A stretch of DNA of 64,000 nt. Source: Ulva prolifera (Eukaryota > Chlorophyta > Ulvophyceae > Ulvales > Ulvaceae). Shown here piece after piece: positions 1-11,100 of this stretch. Both the position numbers and the translations under genes were made by a program. Numbering within the stretch: position 1 is the stretch's first letter; the number at the start of each line of letters is the position of its first letter. The stretch is from contig CM041204.1 of assembly GCA_023078555.1 (NCBI GenBank), forward strand, positions 96,923-160,922, in the 5' to 3' direction. The notes under the pieces were generated by a model. That model was not told the DNA's origin and made no database searches. It worked only from the letters and a program-made list of their open reading frames with translations.

Positions 1-103
1 CGCAGATGCTGCTGCGCGTTTGACGACCTTCACGCGCCCAGGGTCTCAATATTCTGGTGCGCATTTCTCCGGACGCTGCTGCACTCGCCACTCAGTTCAG
101 CAA

Positions 104-486
104 CCGATGGTATCTCGAGATACATCGGCGGCTGGGGCCCTGGCCGGCAACACTGTACGAAGCCGTGGCCACCCAATGGTGATTTCCAGCGCGCGCAGCG
201 CTGCTGCATGCAGCATGCTGTTTCTGATTCCGTTGCCGTCCTGCTACTCAGCTGAGCCCAGCTCGGAATCCTCGGGTGTCGCGGAACTGAGCTCGGCTCA
301 GGCCTGACGCCGGCTCAGCTGCAGGCCTGACGTCGACCCACACGGGATATCCATCATATGATGCATGACGTCGTGCGAATCCATAGTCTATCTCGAGATA
401 GCGCGAGCCTTGAAACGTTTTTGCGCAGCTCGACGTTGCTCTGGTGTTCTTGCATGCTGACAGAGCTGGCATATCTCCTAGAGATA
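104..486. repeat. Cluster of three TATCTC/GAGATA palindromes
   Basis: A nearly perfect 25-bp palindrome lies at 104-128, centred on TATCTCGAGATA. A perfect 14-bp palindrome CTATCTCGAGATAG lies at 388-401. TATCTC-CTA-GAGATA lies at 472-486. No gene is supported here. The three sites share the same half-site within 400 bp, so they may be binding sites or remnants of one repeat. Confidence 0.6.
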
Positions 487-794
487 CAGCCACCTATGCA
501 TACCGGGTACGTACGCTGGTATGTGCGCTTGCCCATGCATATGACTGCAGGAGGCCTGATCGCCGACGCAAATTTCGCATACAATGTCAAATGCACAATC
601 GAACAGCGGGCCTCTGGACTTTATGGCCGTGTGTTTCATGGCCACACGTGACGCCTCGCGCTGAGCGTGCTTACGTGGCGGCCAGTATTAGACGGACGTG
701 GCAGTCAGACCCATTACCAGTTCAGACTTGTGAATCGTGGAGCCGGGCTGTGCACATATATATGGCTCGTATACGCCCCACATCACACAGAGAA

Positions 795-1034
795 CTTCTG
801 ACGTCAGCACGTGCCAAAATATGGTGCAACGAAAGGTCGCAATGTTGCATGCGTTCAGTTCCGTGGTTAAATATTTATATCACGTGCCTTCAAGCACTGG
901 ATTACAAAAGAGTGATCATGAATGGGAGAAAACACAGAAACCGAATCACGTGCCTCCAAGCACTGGACATCATATGGCCCATGATCACATAGAGACCTTC
1001 TGACGTCAGCACGTGCTGACGTTCGTTGCACCAT
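795..1034. repeat. Nested direct and inverted repeats before a poly-C tract
   Basis: Direct repeats: CTTCTGACGTCAGCACGTGC at 795-814 and 997-1016; a 23-bp ATCACGTGCC(T/C)CAAGCACTGGA-type repeat at 879-901 and 945-967, differing at one base. Inverted repeat: ATGGTGCAACGAA at 821-833 and its complement TTCGTTGCACCAT at 1022-1034. Several copies contain CACGTG or TGACGTCA, which are classic bZIP/bHLH core sites. This could be an upstream control region or a small degenerate mobile element. No protein is encoded. Confidence 0.65.
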
Positions 1035-1038
1035 TTCG

Positions 1039-1074
<36 letters not shown>
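1039..1074 (+). repeat. Poly-C tract (36 C)
   Basis: An uninterrupted run of C directly follows the inverted repeat ending at 1034. Apparent Pro- or Gly-rich ORFs across it are artefacts of the homopolymer. Similar runs occur at 13898, 29959, 38067 and 58963. Confidence 0.95.
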
Positions 1075-1075
<1 letters not shown>

Positions 1076-1656
1076 CCGCGTTCACAGGCAGAAATCCCTC
1101 GCGCCGACTTGGCATTGAACGCCCTATTGTACGCGCGTAGCACCATACCGATAGAAGCATTCACGGCCCCACATGCATGGGCATCCTTGCATGCTTGTGC
1201 TGTGTCCCAATGCTGTGACCGATACATATCACAGTATACCAGAATTGTGATCACAGATCTAGAACGGACTTCTCTGTCGCCCTGTATTCAGAGTGTGAAA
1301 TGGGCCTGATCAGACCTGTCCCTGCTGCAGCCGTGCCTAGGGCGCTTGAGCTTGCACATCGGCCGATGGAACGGCTTCAAGAGAAGTTCACAACCCAACG
1401 CCTGATCGCCACGCACCAAGAGCATTGAGCCGAAGCCTGCGAATTCCTCTACGAGTTGAAGAGACTCTCAGAGGCTAGAGCCTACGCCCTCTAGCACCGT
1501 GCCAGCAGCATCTTCATCGCGCGCACGGCAGCGACAAGCTAGCTAGCAAGGCCTGCTTGTTCAAAACAGTTGTGCACCGGCCAGAGGCTGCATCACTGGA
1601 CCGCCCGCATCAGCCTCCTACAGACTGAATACAGACGTCAATCGCAATCCAAAACA
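1075..1656. other. Upstream region of the secreted-protein gene
   Basis: No coding exon could be supported. The stretch directly precedes the ATG at 1657 and should hold the promoter and 5' UTR of that gene. No clear TATA box was recognised. Confidence 0.4.
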
Positions 1657-3775
1657 ATGATTCTCAGCTCCGGAGCAAGCGCACACGGCCGCGCCAGCGG
1701 CACCTCAAGCAGAGAGCACATTCCGCGGCCACATGCCGTGGCCTCAAGATCCAAGAGCACGATCCACATGCTGCTGTGCGTGCTGTGCGTGCTGGGCCTG
1801 CTCGGTATCTCTAGCACAGCATGCCACGCCGCAGCACAGCGGCCCTCCGCATCCATTGCAAACAATGCGACGATTCAGGTGAGCCTTCGCCCCGGCTGAC
1901 CGCTGAGTGCAGGTTCATGCATGTGACACTGCACCCCCCCCGGTCCTGTGTGTGTGTGTGTGTGACCGCTGAGTGCAGGTTCATGCATGTGATCATGACA
2001 CTGCACCCCCCCGGTCCTGCCGCCGTCCACAATGATCACGCTGCGCGATTGCCAGCCCATGCCTCAATTTGAGGAACACAATCTCAAATGAGAATCCCCC
2101 AATTGTTGGCTGACAAACTCCCTGGTTGCAGAGCTTTCAGGGTCCGTCAAAGCTTAAGCTAGCGCCGTGGCCAAGTGTGATCGCCGAACCAGTCGCACCA
2201 CGCAACGCGGCAGCCCTCCGCGCCGCCGCGGCTCCTCTCACTACCCGCACCCCAGGCTTGGACGTCGTGCCAGAAGCACAAGGTGGCTCCGGAGGCGTCC
2301 GCCGCATCCTCATGGCCAAGAAGGGCACAAACAAGGCGAAGTTGCTCGCGTCTCTCCCGCGTTGCAGCCGCTGCGCGATCCAGCAGTGCTTCCGCAACAG
2401 GAAGACGAAGAAGCGCTCCCGATGCACCGGCAAGTGCAAGAGGAGAGGCCGCATTTTCAACTGCAGCTCGACGAAAGGCGACTTCAAGACGTGCACGCGC
2501 TCAGGCCTCGGCCAGTGCTGGCGGCCCACGTGCGAACCCTACAACCTCCCGCTCGAGCCGCTCATCCCGCTCGCCGGAGTTGTCGCCTTCACCCCCGCCC
2601 CGTACGTGCCGTGCATCGTCACTACCAACCACCCGACTGGCTGCCCGGCTGCGGGCTCCGACGTCGCGGGCACCAGCGGCCCCACTCGCCTGGTCGCCAG
2701 TGAATGCATCAGCTATGAGTACCGTCTAGCCAGTGATGGGTGCGAGAGCCCCTACCTCCCGTTCGGCTACTGCGAGTGCCGCTTCACGGAGCAGAACGCC
2801 GCCTCCGGAACTGCACGCGAGGTGACGCGGCCGTGCCACTTCGGCGATTTTGACAGCGCAGACCTACCGCTGACGTCCACCGCACCCGAGTCAAGTGACG
2901 GCGCGGCCCGAATTCAAACGCGGCTCCCCGCGAACTCCAGCGTGAGCGGGAGACCGCACTATACATACAACACGACGCTGGTGACGGACGAGGGCCCGGT
3001 CGACGTCAAGATGGAGTACTTCCGCCGCATCTCGGTGCTCGCTGACCGCTTCACATACACTGGGGAGTATGCGGACGATGACAGCGGGGGGAGTGGTGAT
3101 GGGGACGCCGCGGACACAGACCCAGACTACGTGGAAAGCGGGTTTCCCGCTGGTGTATACGATGAGACCTACACCTCTGTTGATTACGGCAGGCGCGATG
3201 ACGCTGAAGACTACGTTCGTCTTGACTATGATTACCTTGATTACTTCCGTGGCTACGGTGACTACTACCGCGGCTACGAGCGCTACGAGAGCTATGATTT
3301 CCGCCGTGATTACAGTTATTACGACGCCGATGACCAGAGCCGCGCTGATCCAGGTTACAGCGCCATAGTCGGCATAGACGACAGCGAGGAATTCGCCGCG
3401 GCGTATGATTACACGGTGGATGAGGAGGCGGATGAGTATTACTTTGCATACAATAAGTACAACCTGGACCCGGAGAGGCAGGACTGCGACCTGAAGTGCT
3501 CGTTTGAGGGTGGAGGCGTGCTGGGGAGCGTGCGGGAGGAATACGGGGTGCAGGGGGCCTACAGCGTGTACTACATGAGCACAAAGCCGGTGCCGTCAGC
3601 AAACTGCCCGGCATGCCTTCCGGATTACGGCGGCCCTCCCGACGGCGCGGTCATCGACATTGCCCCCGGCACGCCGCTCGAGCCCGGTGAGTTTGAGGTG
3701 TTTTTGGGTGATGTGCCGGAGGAGGAGCGGTTTGAGGGAGGAGAGGAAGAAGTGTTCGAGACTCCATATACGTAA
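1657..3775 (+). CDS. Secreted or membrane-anchored Cys-rich, Tyr/Asp-rich protein
   Basis: Two exons, 1657-1878 and 2132-3775, joined in phase 0 (CAG|GTGAGC donor, TTGCAG acceptor), predict 621 aa. The first ATG is 1657. Residues 36-56 form a hydrophobic segment followed by ACHAAA, so the N-terminus is a signal anchor. If translation starts at Met38 (1768) it becomes a textbook signal peptide. Exon 2 opens with a basic Cys cluster (CSRC, CTGKC, CWRPTC), then further Cys pairs (CECRF, CDLKC, CPAC). At about 3060-3460 there is a strongly acidic Tyr-rich tract with YDYDYLDYF- and GYGDYYRGY-like runs. The C-terminus is Glu-rich. This composition suits an extracellular-matrix or wall protein that could be cross-linked through tyrosine or could bind cations. 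That role is inferred from composition only; no family was recognised. GC-rich third positions support coding. Confidence 0.75.
1897..2019 (+). repeat. Intronic tandem duplication with (TG)n between copies
   Basis: Two copies of a unit of about 52-57 bp lie at 1897-1948 and 1963-2019. Each runs from TGACCGCTGAGTGCAGGTTC to a C-run followed by GGTCCTG. A short TG microsatellite separates them. The second copy has a 5-bp insertion. Both lie inside the intron of the gene at 1657-3775. Confidence 0.85.
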
Positions 3776-6700
3776 GGGCGGGGAGGTGATCTTCATTCAG
3801 GTTCATGTCCGGGTGATAGGTCTGGACACTCATGATCAACAGCGGTGGGTCACTTTCCAGTGTTTATTTGTTCTGTTGGGTCTGGATGCATCCAGAAATT
3901 AGGCCACAAATTCGGATTTCTATGTGATCGGCTCGGATTAACTCACTTTGCTCGACGGGGCTTGATGATGTACCGGGGAATGCATGATATAGTATAGCGT
4001 CATGGGACTAGATCGTAATGCCCTTTTGAATGCCAATGATGTTGCATCACAGTTGGATTTGCGTTATCTTTGAACATGCTCATCAAGTGTGCCGGGGGGG
4101 GATGCTGCAGAAGGGATCTGGCCATGCGGCCACCAAGGTAAGGCAAGGTCAGAGCATCTACCGTCGTGTTTGAAGCAGCAGAGTGGATTGACGTATTTAG
4201 AATCGGCTTAGGATATATCCTGACGAGCAGGATGTGTGTGTCTTTCTATAATCAGCAAGCGCTGAGCGTACAGCATCGCTGAACTCCTGGAATCCTGTCA
4301 CTGTAGGGAGGTGGGTGATCACTATTTGTAGCTGCAAAAGAATGTGGAGACACCTGTCACGTGTGACGTGTAGGTATCTCAGTCAATTTCAATACACCTG
4401 GATACCTGTAAGGCGTAGCTGTCAATCCACAGCTGCCAATGATACTGACACACCGGCTTGGCTTGGCAAGCCACCAGATCACAGAAGACTCCGGTCCCAC
4501 AGGGCAAAGCAGCGGCATAGAAACGTGCAAGGAGGAGCAACTGCACTGGAACCAGGCAGGCTGTTCAACCTGCTAAACTTTCGATACCACAGCTGAAGCA
4601 CAGCATGAGGCACACACTACAACCATCCCGACGGATGCATCCCTCGACGGACACATCCCTGGAGCTGAGGTTGGGCAAGCCACTGTTGTGCTGCACAAGG
4701 CCTCACACAGACGCACAGAAAATTCATTCGAAAGCGATCCACAAGCTTGTTTCTGCGATCTTTGGCGACTGCAAGGGCCACTCCTGATCTCTCGAGCTCC
4801 AAACATGGACTGGCGTTGCTGGCGTTGCTGGCATCACTGGTAAACAAACGGGCTCTTGTCTTCAAGGGCGTGCAGATCACCACCAGCAACAAAAGAGTTT
4901 TTTCATGGAAGACTATAGCACTTTTTGCGCTGCCGCACGACAGTTCAGCCCGTTGGATCCGTCAGCTGCTGCAGAATACAGACCGCAGCTTGCGATCGTA
5001 CACCCAACATCGCCAGGCTCCGCTAAGCGCAGGCCAGAACACACCAACCACCATCAACGACTATATCCAGGTAGCCTTCACGTGTGCTGCAGCGTCCCTT
5101 CAGAAGCAATGCTCCACCGTTGCCACTCGAGCATGCGTGGCGCTTGTGGCCAAGGCTGAGTGGCGCACGCAGGAGGTCTCAACAAGACATCAAAGGCATG
5201 AAGGGATCCGCTTGCGTAAAGTGTGGGCAGAGTCGCACGTTTCGGGCCGCGCATGTGTAATGATTCTCCACGCTTCGGCCTCACATAGCTAGCACCTTCT
5301 CCAAATATCCACATGTGTCCACAACAGATGCGCGCCGGCCCAAGTTTGGCCTGAGCAGTCGTAACCATTGTCGCACTTTGGCTGTGCCGTTTCGCAGTGT
5401 CGCACTTGGCCACGCCGCGAAGTCCCTTCACGTCGCGAGGCATGGGGCGTGCGCCCGGAGCAAGCCGCGCGGGGTACGCGGTTGTGTACACCAATCATTA
5501 CGGATCAATCAGTCTCATGCGCCAATACGAAAAGGGCCCGACTGGATGCCTGGGTTCTGAATTCAGCGCTGCTGTTCCGCATGCCGATTGCCTGAATATG
5601 TATGCAGAGATCAAGCCGATTGTTCATTGTATCCGGACATGATTGGCAGCCACCACGTGTATGCACGACTCGTCGAAGCTCAAGCGAAGTAAATTTGCGC
5701 TCCAGGCAAGCGGTTTTCTGACAGGCGAAGATTTCGCCAAGCGCAGCATCCCCTTGCATAGCTACCGCCACTACTCCAGTTAGGACGTTTCTGGTAGGTA
5801 CGTCCCGTGCATGCATCTGCATATCTGTTGCCGGTTTGATACCGCAGCTGTTGGCGCCGGCGCCGCGGCTGAGCTGGCCGACATGACTGAGCACAGCCCC
5901 CACTTGAGACTGCCGCGGCCGCGTACGTTGCTCCTCGTAGCTACGCCGCGGGTGCGACTGCGTGCCGCGCGCGGACGCGCCAACCCGCCGGCTGCGTTGA
6001 TGAATTGTTCGAACAGCAAATTTGCTCTAAATATCGCACAGGAATGACGTGTACGATGTCGGCGCGCATGTGCACGAGCGAGCCCGCAAATCACCGAAGA
6101 GCCATCAGACACTTGCACAGCTGTCGCTAGCGAAGCATTCCTTTCGCGCGGACTTTTTCTTTGCGGTGCATCGCGGACCGATTTGTGGTGGTGCGGTGAT
6201 TCAGCTGGCAGTACTATATATATATATAGTATATACTAGTAGCTATAGGAGTAGCCACACGCGTGGCTTCCGGGCTTCGAGATCGATCGAGGATCCTGGC
6301 GGGTAGGCAGCGCGCCCGAGGTCTTGAGACTCGAGTCGCATTTGCACGTGGGACTGCAATCTGAGCCTTAGGCCTCAAGCCTAGGCTTGAAGGCTTCAGC
6401 TGCCCAGGTTCTTCTTTTCCAGGCATGCACGGCCGCGGCTAACTTGAACGGGGCTTTACATCCGGCACATCTGTACATGTACATGTGGACCTGGACCCCC
6501 CCCAGGCTACTGGGGCTTTCGTCTTGCACATTGAAACAGTTGTATTGATCATGATCATCTAGCCAGCTGGGTGACGTCCGGATCACCACCCCATGCAGTG
6601 TTGTGGGGGTGCCAGGACTGTCATCGGTCAGATCTTCTCTAACTCGAGTTCACGTGCAAAAGCACTACATTGAATGACGGTCAGATAGCCACCTGGAGAG

Positions 6701-7589
6701 CTACCTGGGGAGCTTGCTGTCACGGTGTATTCTGCCTGCTAGAACACACACACGACGCGACAGCATCCTATACTGATCACATCTATGATTACCATGGCTA
6801 TGATGTGCTAAACGCTCTCGGCAGGGGAGCGGACCGGCTACCGCGACACGGACACGAACTTGATCACGCGATAGGTTTTCTTGTTGAGTCTTAGTTTCTG
6901 TTTTTGTGTCTTTCGGCGTTCGCCCGCGGGCAGTGACGATGCGACGATGAGGCTGCGCTCGAGTCCAGACGAGGCACTCTCGGCAACTATCGCAACCAGA
7001 AGTCATCCCAGGTGCCAGAACTCACAGATCCCACGTTAGATGTTTTATTGTGTTATGTTGTGCGTTCCTGGCCAGCTTGGTCCGGCAACACCCATTGCCG
7101 ACGCCGTAGCTGTGCTGCGTGGTTGCCGAACTATTGCGCACTGCTTGTTTCTACATGCTTTGCCCGTTTCACACCCACAGAATGCATACCATCTCGCTTA
7201 TAACATCTGATTCCCGATTCTGGCGGGCAGTTGCACGAGCACACGGTAGCTGCGTGAGTGTGTGTCTTCTCGCGCCGCGATGTTTAGTTTCGGGCTGTGC
7301 TAGCAATGCCAAGACGCCGAACTGCGCGGCATGTTGCCGCTCAAAGACAGTTATTGTGTGCCTTTTCCTTTTGTTTACGGGCTCCGCGATGTTCAGGCTC
7401 CGCGAGCCCGTGCCGTCAGCGTTCTTGCTGTGCGGCTACGCCTGATGTACGACTGTAGCGCATGTTGTTGGGCCCGCAGGCCCGAGCCAGTGCATACACT
7501 TGTAGTCATCACAGTCTGTGTGTGTGTGGCGAGCAGACCGCGAAACGTGCAAAGTCTGGGGGGGATCCCGGCGGATGCCCTGACGCACG
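3776..7589. other. Intergenic region without a supported gene
   Basis: Many short open frames occur on both strands, but none has recognisable motifs or consistent splice sites. The longest (4747-5292, +) is low-complexity in function terms and unsupported. A TA-rich microsatellite lies near 6213-6236, and a CpG-rich stretch near 5840-6000 could be a promoter. The start of the retrotransposon's 5' region may lie near the right edge. Confidence 0.5.
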
Positions 7590-7591
7590 CC

Positions 7592-8183
7592 CAATGCTTG
7601 TCCCACGTGAGTGTGCCTGGCAAACTCCCACGGTCAAACGGGCTGTACGAGCCAAGCGCTTGTCCCACGTGGGTGTCCCTGGCAGCTCACGGTCAAGTGG
7701 GTGGTTCGGTGGGGGTTCTGTGTGCTATGTCGCGCTCTCCGAATTAAGGGTGGAGAGGGCCTCATAAGAGTAGCCTCGTTCGCTGCCCTCCCGAGTAGAC
7801 AGCCTGAGGGCGTAGCTGGCGGAAGCCCGCCACCCCCGAAGACGGCGTACCACGTTAATGACCTGTCCTGCTTTTTGCACGCACACCACAATGCTCTTGG
7901 GGTCTGACTCGTGCGGCCGCTGTGTCCCGATGCCAGCTGCCCGGCCCAGAGTGTTCACAACAAAAGCACAGTGCATGATTCAAAACGCCCTTCCGGGCGA
8001 CTTCTCCATCTCCGGGTCCGGTGCGCGAGTAGCGCGCGCCCGGCCTTATGCCGGGCTTGTTGGTGCGAGGCAGTAGCTGTGTTGTGGAGTGTGGTGTCTG
8101 GTCTGGGTTCCGGCTCCTACAGTCCGGTGTGCGTCGTGGGGTGTGGTGTCTGGTCTGGGTTCCGGCTCCTACAGTCCGGTGTG
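7592..8183 (+). repeat. 5' tandem repeats of the retrotransposon
   Basis: Two sets of duplications occur. An imperfect pair near 7592-7650 and 7658-7710 shares GCTTGTCCCACGTG and GGTCAA. A nearly perfect 43-bp pair lies at 8089-8131 and 8141-8183 (period 52 bp) and begins GTGTGGTGTCTGGTCTGGGT. Repeated monomers in the 5' region are common in non-LTR elements, where they carry the internal promoter. That function is inferred here. Confidence 0.7.
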
Positions 8184-11100
8184 TGGCGTCTCTGCTCTGT
8201 ATTCCGCGTGGGTACACTGGGCTGGGGAGCCCTTGTTGGGCATCCGTACGTGGAAGTGCTGTCAAGTGTTCTCGGTGCTACGTGTTGCAGTCTCCTGCGC
8301 GGTCTGTTTTGATGGTGTGGTTATGTTGGGGGGCGGGCGGTGTCCTCCCCCTCCCCCATTCTGGTGTCTGCTTGACTAGTATGTGGTGGCTGGTGCAATG
8401 TCGCACAGCCACGTGCGTAGTTGTCCATGTGCGCATGCTCGTTTTCGATCCGTACCGCAACAGCCTGGTCCTCTCCCCTCCAACACGACTCTCTATGACT
8501 GAGACAGTGAACGCGCCTGTGATGCAACAAACCGGCATAAGGCATCAGCAGCACAATGAGCATGAGGAGGTGATGCAAGTTGTGCCACCAAATCGCGTAG
8601 TGTTCTCTTTCTTTGGCCCTTGTGACGTTGTCTGCCACACGGGCGCATTCCTCTCCGTGACCTCACACAGCGCCACCCTCTCAATGCTTCAGGCCGCCCA
8701 CCGTACACGACACAGAAATAAAACAACTGGGCAGCCATTCCTCCTGTTGTCCGTCTACAGAAGACTCGACATCGCGAAAATTATCGCACAGGGCGTGGTT
8801 CCTTTTGCCCAAGCATGCTCAGAGGCACTGCTTCCTCGGGGCTGCCGCACGGCTCCCTCTACCAAAATAGAACTCACATACATGATGTATCCACAAGGCG
8901 ATGGCCGGAACAAACCACTCCGCGCTCGCCCCCACCCTACCACCACCGAACCTGCAACCGCGGCCAACCGCTTTGCACCTCTCGCCTCTGCACATGACAA
9001 CCAGGCGGGTATATCTAAAGCACCAACATGTGTCACGCTTGGAAGCTTAAATGTGAATGGTATGTTTACACAATCCTTGTCATCTAAACATGTGGATGTT
9101 TGTGCATTTCTGTCATCAAAACATGTGGACATTTGTTCAGTCCAAGAAACCTGGTGCGACTTGTCGGACACAGAGAAAACTTCTATGCTTGCCGCGCACG
9201 GGTATACTGCATATGGTGCTCCGGGATACACAACTCAAACAAGGACCGGCGGCGGCACAGGCATCATTGTGAAAGACACACTGTCACACCTTACACACAC
9301 ACTATCCTGGGGTTCCAAGAAAAATCATCAGACGACCTGGGTACAATTGTGCGCCGGCAGACACACAACCAAGACTGCAATCGGAAGTGTATACATTCGG
9401 CCGGTGGCACACGCCCGTCCTGCAGACAGCGACAGGTTTGCTGCTGAGCTGGAAGCTCTCACACACGACATACACTACTTGACTGACAAGGGATTCCACA
9501 TCATTGTGTGCGGGGACTTCAACGCCAGGATTGGGAATGCACAAAACTCACATCATATTCCACTACATAATGAAACGTTCCGTAACTCACAGGGCTGTCG
9601 CCTAATAAACATGGTAGAACAATGCAACATGCATGTCATGCACAACCACACTGCCTTTTCGCCGACATGCATGCATGCCGGCGGCACCTCTGTTGTTGAC
9701 TACTGTCTGACGAGCTCTGCATGTAGGGACCGTTGCAGTGCACCTGCAATCCACTCTGCTGGGCAGTGTCTCTCTGATCACGCGCTGCTCACACTATCAC
9801 TGTCACTGCCACATGCCACACACAGAAGCAAGCGCAAATGCGCCCGATCACACAAAAAACGGTGGAATAGGAAAGCAATGCACAACGAGGAGACAGTCGC
9901 AAAATTTGAGACAGCCCTGCAAGCGCCCCTTGCGCAGTTGCTGCACGACATGGACTCATGTAGCATGCCGCATGCTGAAGCTGCCAACACTTTCACATCT
10001 GCCCTGGCAAACATCCTACGTACCGCAGGAGAGCAATGCTTTGGGAAACACCAGGTACGGACTCATCGCGTGCAATGGTGGAACAAAGAATATGCAGACC
10101 TCAGACGCGAATGCTGGACCCTTCATGAGACACATTGCCGGACCGGCAGCGACACTGACAAGCTAGCATTCCAGCAACGCCGAGGTGCAAAGAACCAGCT
10201 GAAACGCGATCTTAAACGTGCATACACCAAACAGCAAGCCAACCATGTCTCTAAAACGTGCACGCCAGGACTTGAGTCTAAAGTTTCATGGGTGTCTGCG
10301 AAACGTTTGTTGAAACTGCTAACCAGGGGTGGCTCGACGGCCGAGCACCCCGTGCCTTCTGTTATGTCTGGGGGAGTCCCCACTGATAATATAGACACAG
10401 TGATGCAGGTTTTCTCGAATCACTACCAATCTGAAATGAACCCGGTCCCACATGCCGCATTCTGCGAGCAAACTGATGCACATGTCAGAGACACATTGCA
10501 CGCATGGCGCCAAAATGAGCCTCAACACAACCAAGAGATGGATGATGCCTTCACACTTCACGAACTTCAACAAGCACTTGCTACAATGCACAACTGGAAA
10601 GCCGCAGACCACGATGATATCATCTGCGAACTGCTGAAGGCCGGGGGGCCGCAATTGCAAACCGTCGTCCTGCAGCTCCTCAATTTCTGCTGGACGCACG
10701 AAACCATTCCCAATGCGTGGTCACTCGGAACAATTGTAAGCCTCCACAAAGCCGGGGATGCAACAGACCCCTCCAACTACCGGGGTATCACACTGCTTTC
10801 AATATTCCGGAAGCTTTTCAGCACACTACTCAGGTCCCGCCTCCAAAACAATATAACCCTCCATGAGTCCCAAGCCGCATTCCGCGAGGATCGCGGCTGT
10901 GTAGACCATGTCCACACCTTTGCACGCATTGTCCGGGCGGCCGCCGCGGCGGACACTCCACTTTATGCTTTCTTCCTGGACATCCGGAAAGCATATGATA
11001 CTGTGTGGCGCGACGGTCTGTTGTACAAACTACTCCAGAAAGGAGTGACAGGCCGCCTCGGTCGGGTCATCGCACACATGCTCTCCAACACGAAATCGAG

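Noticed and set aside
4747-5292. 181-codon frame in the left intergenic region
   Set aside because: No motif, signal or splice context supports it, and competing frames overlap on both strands.
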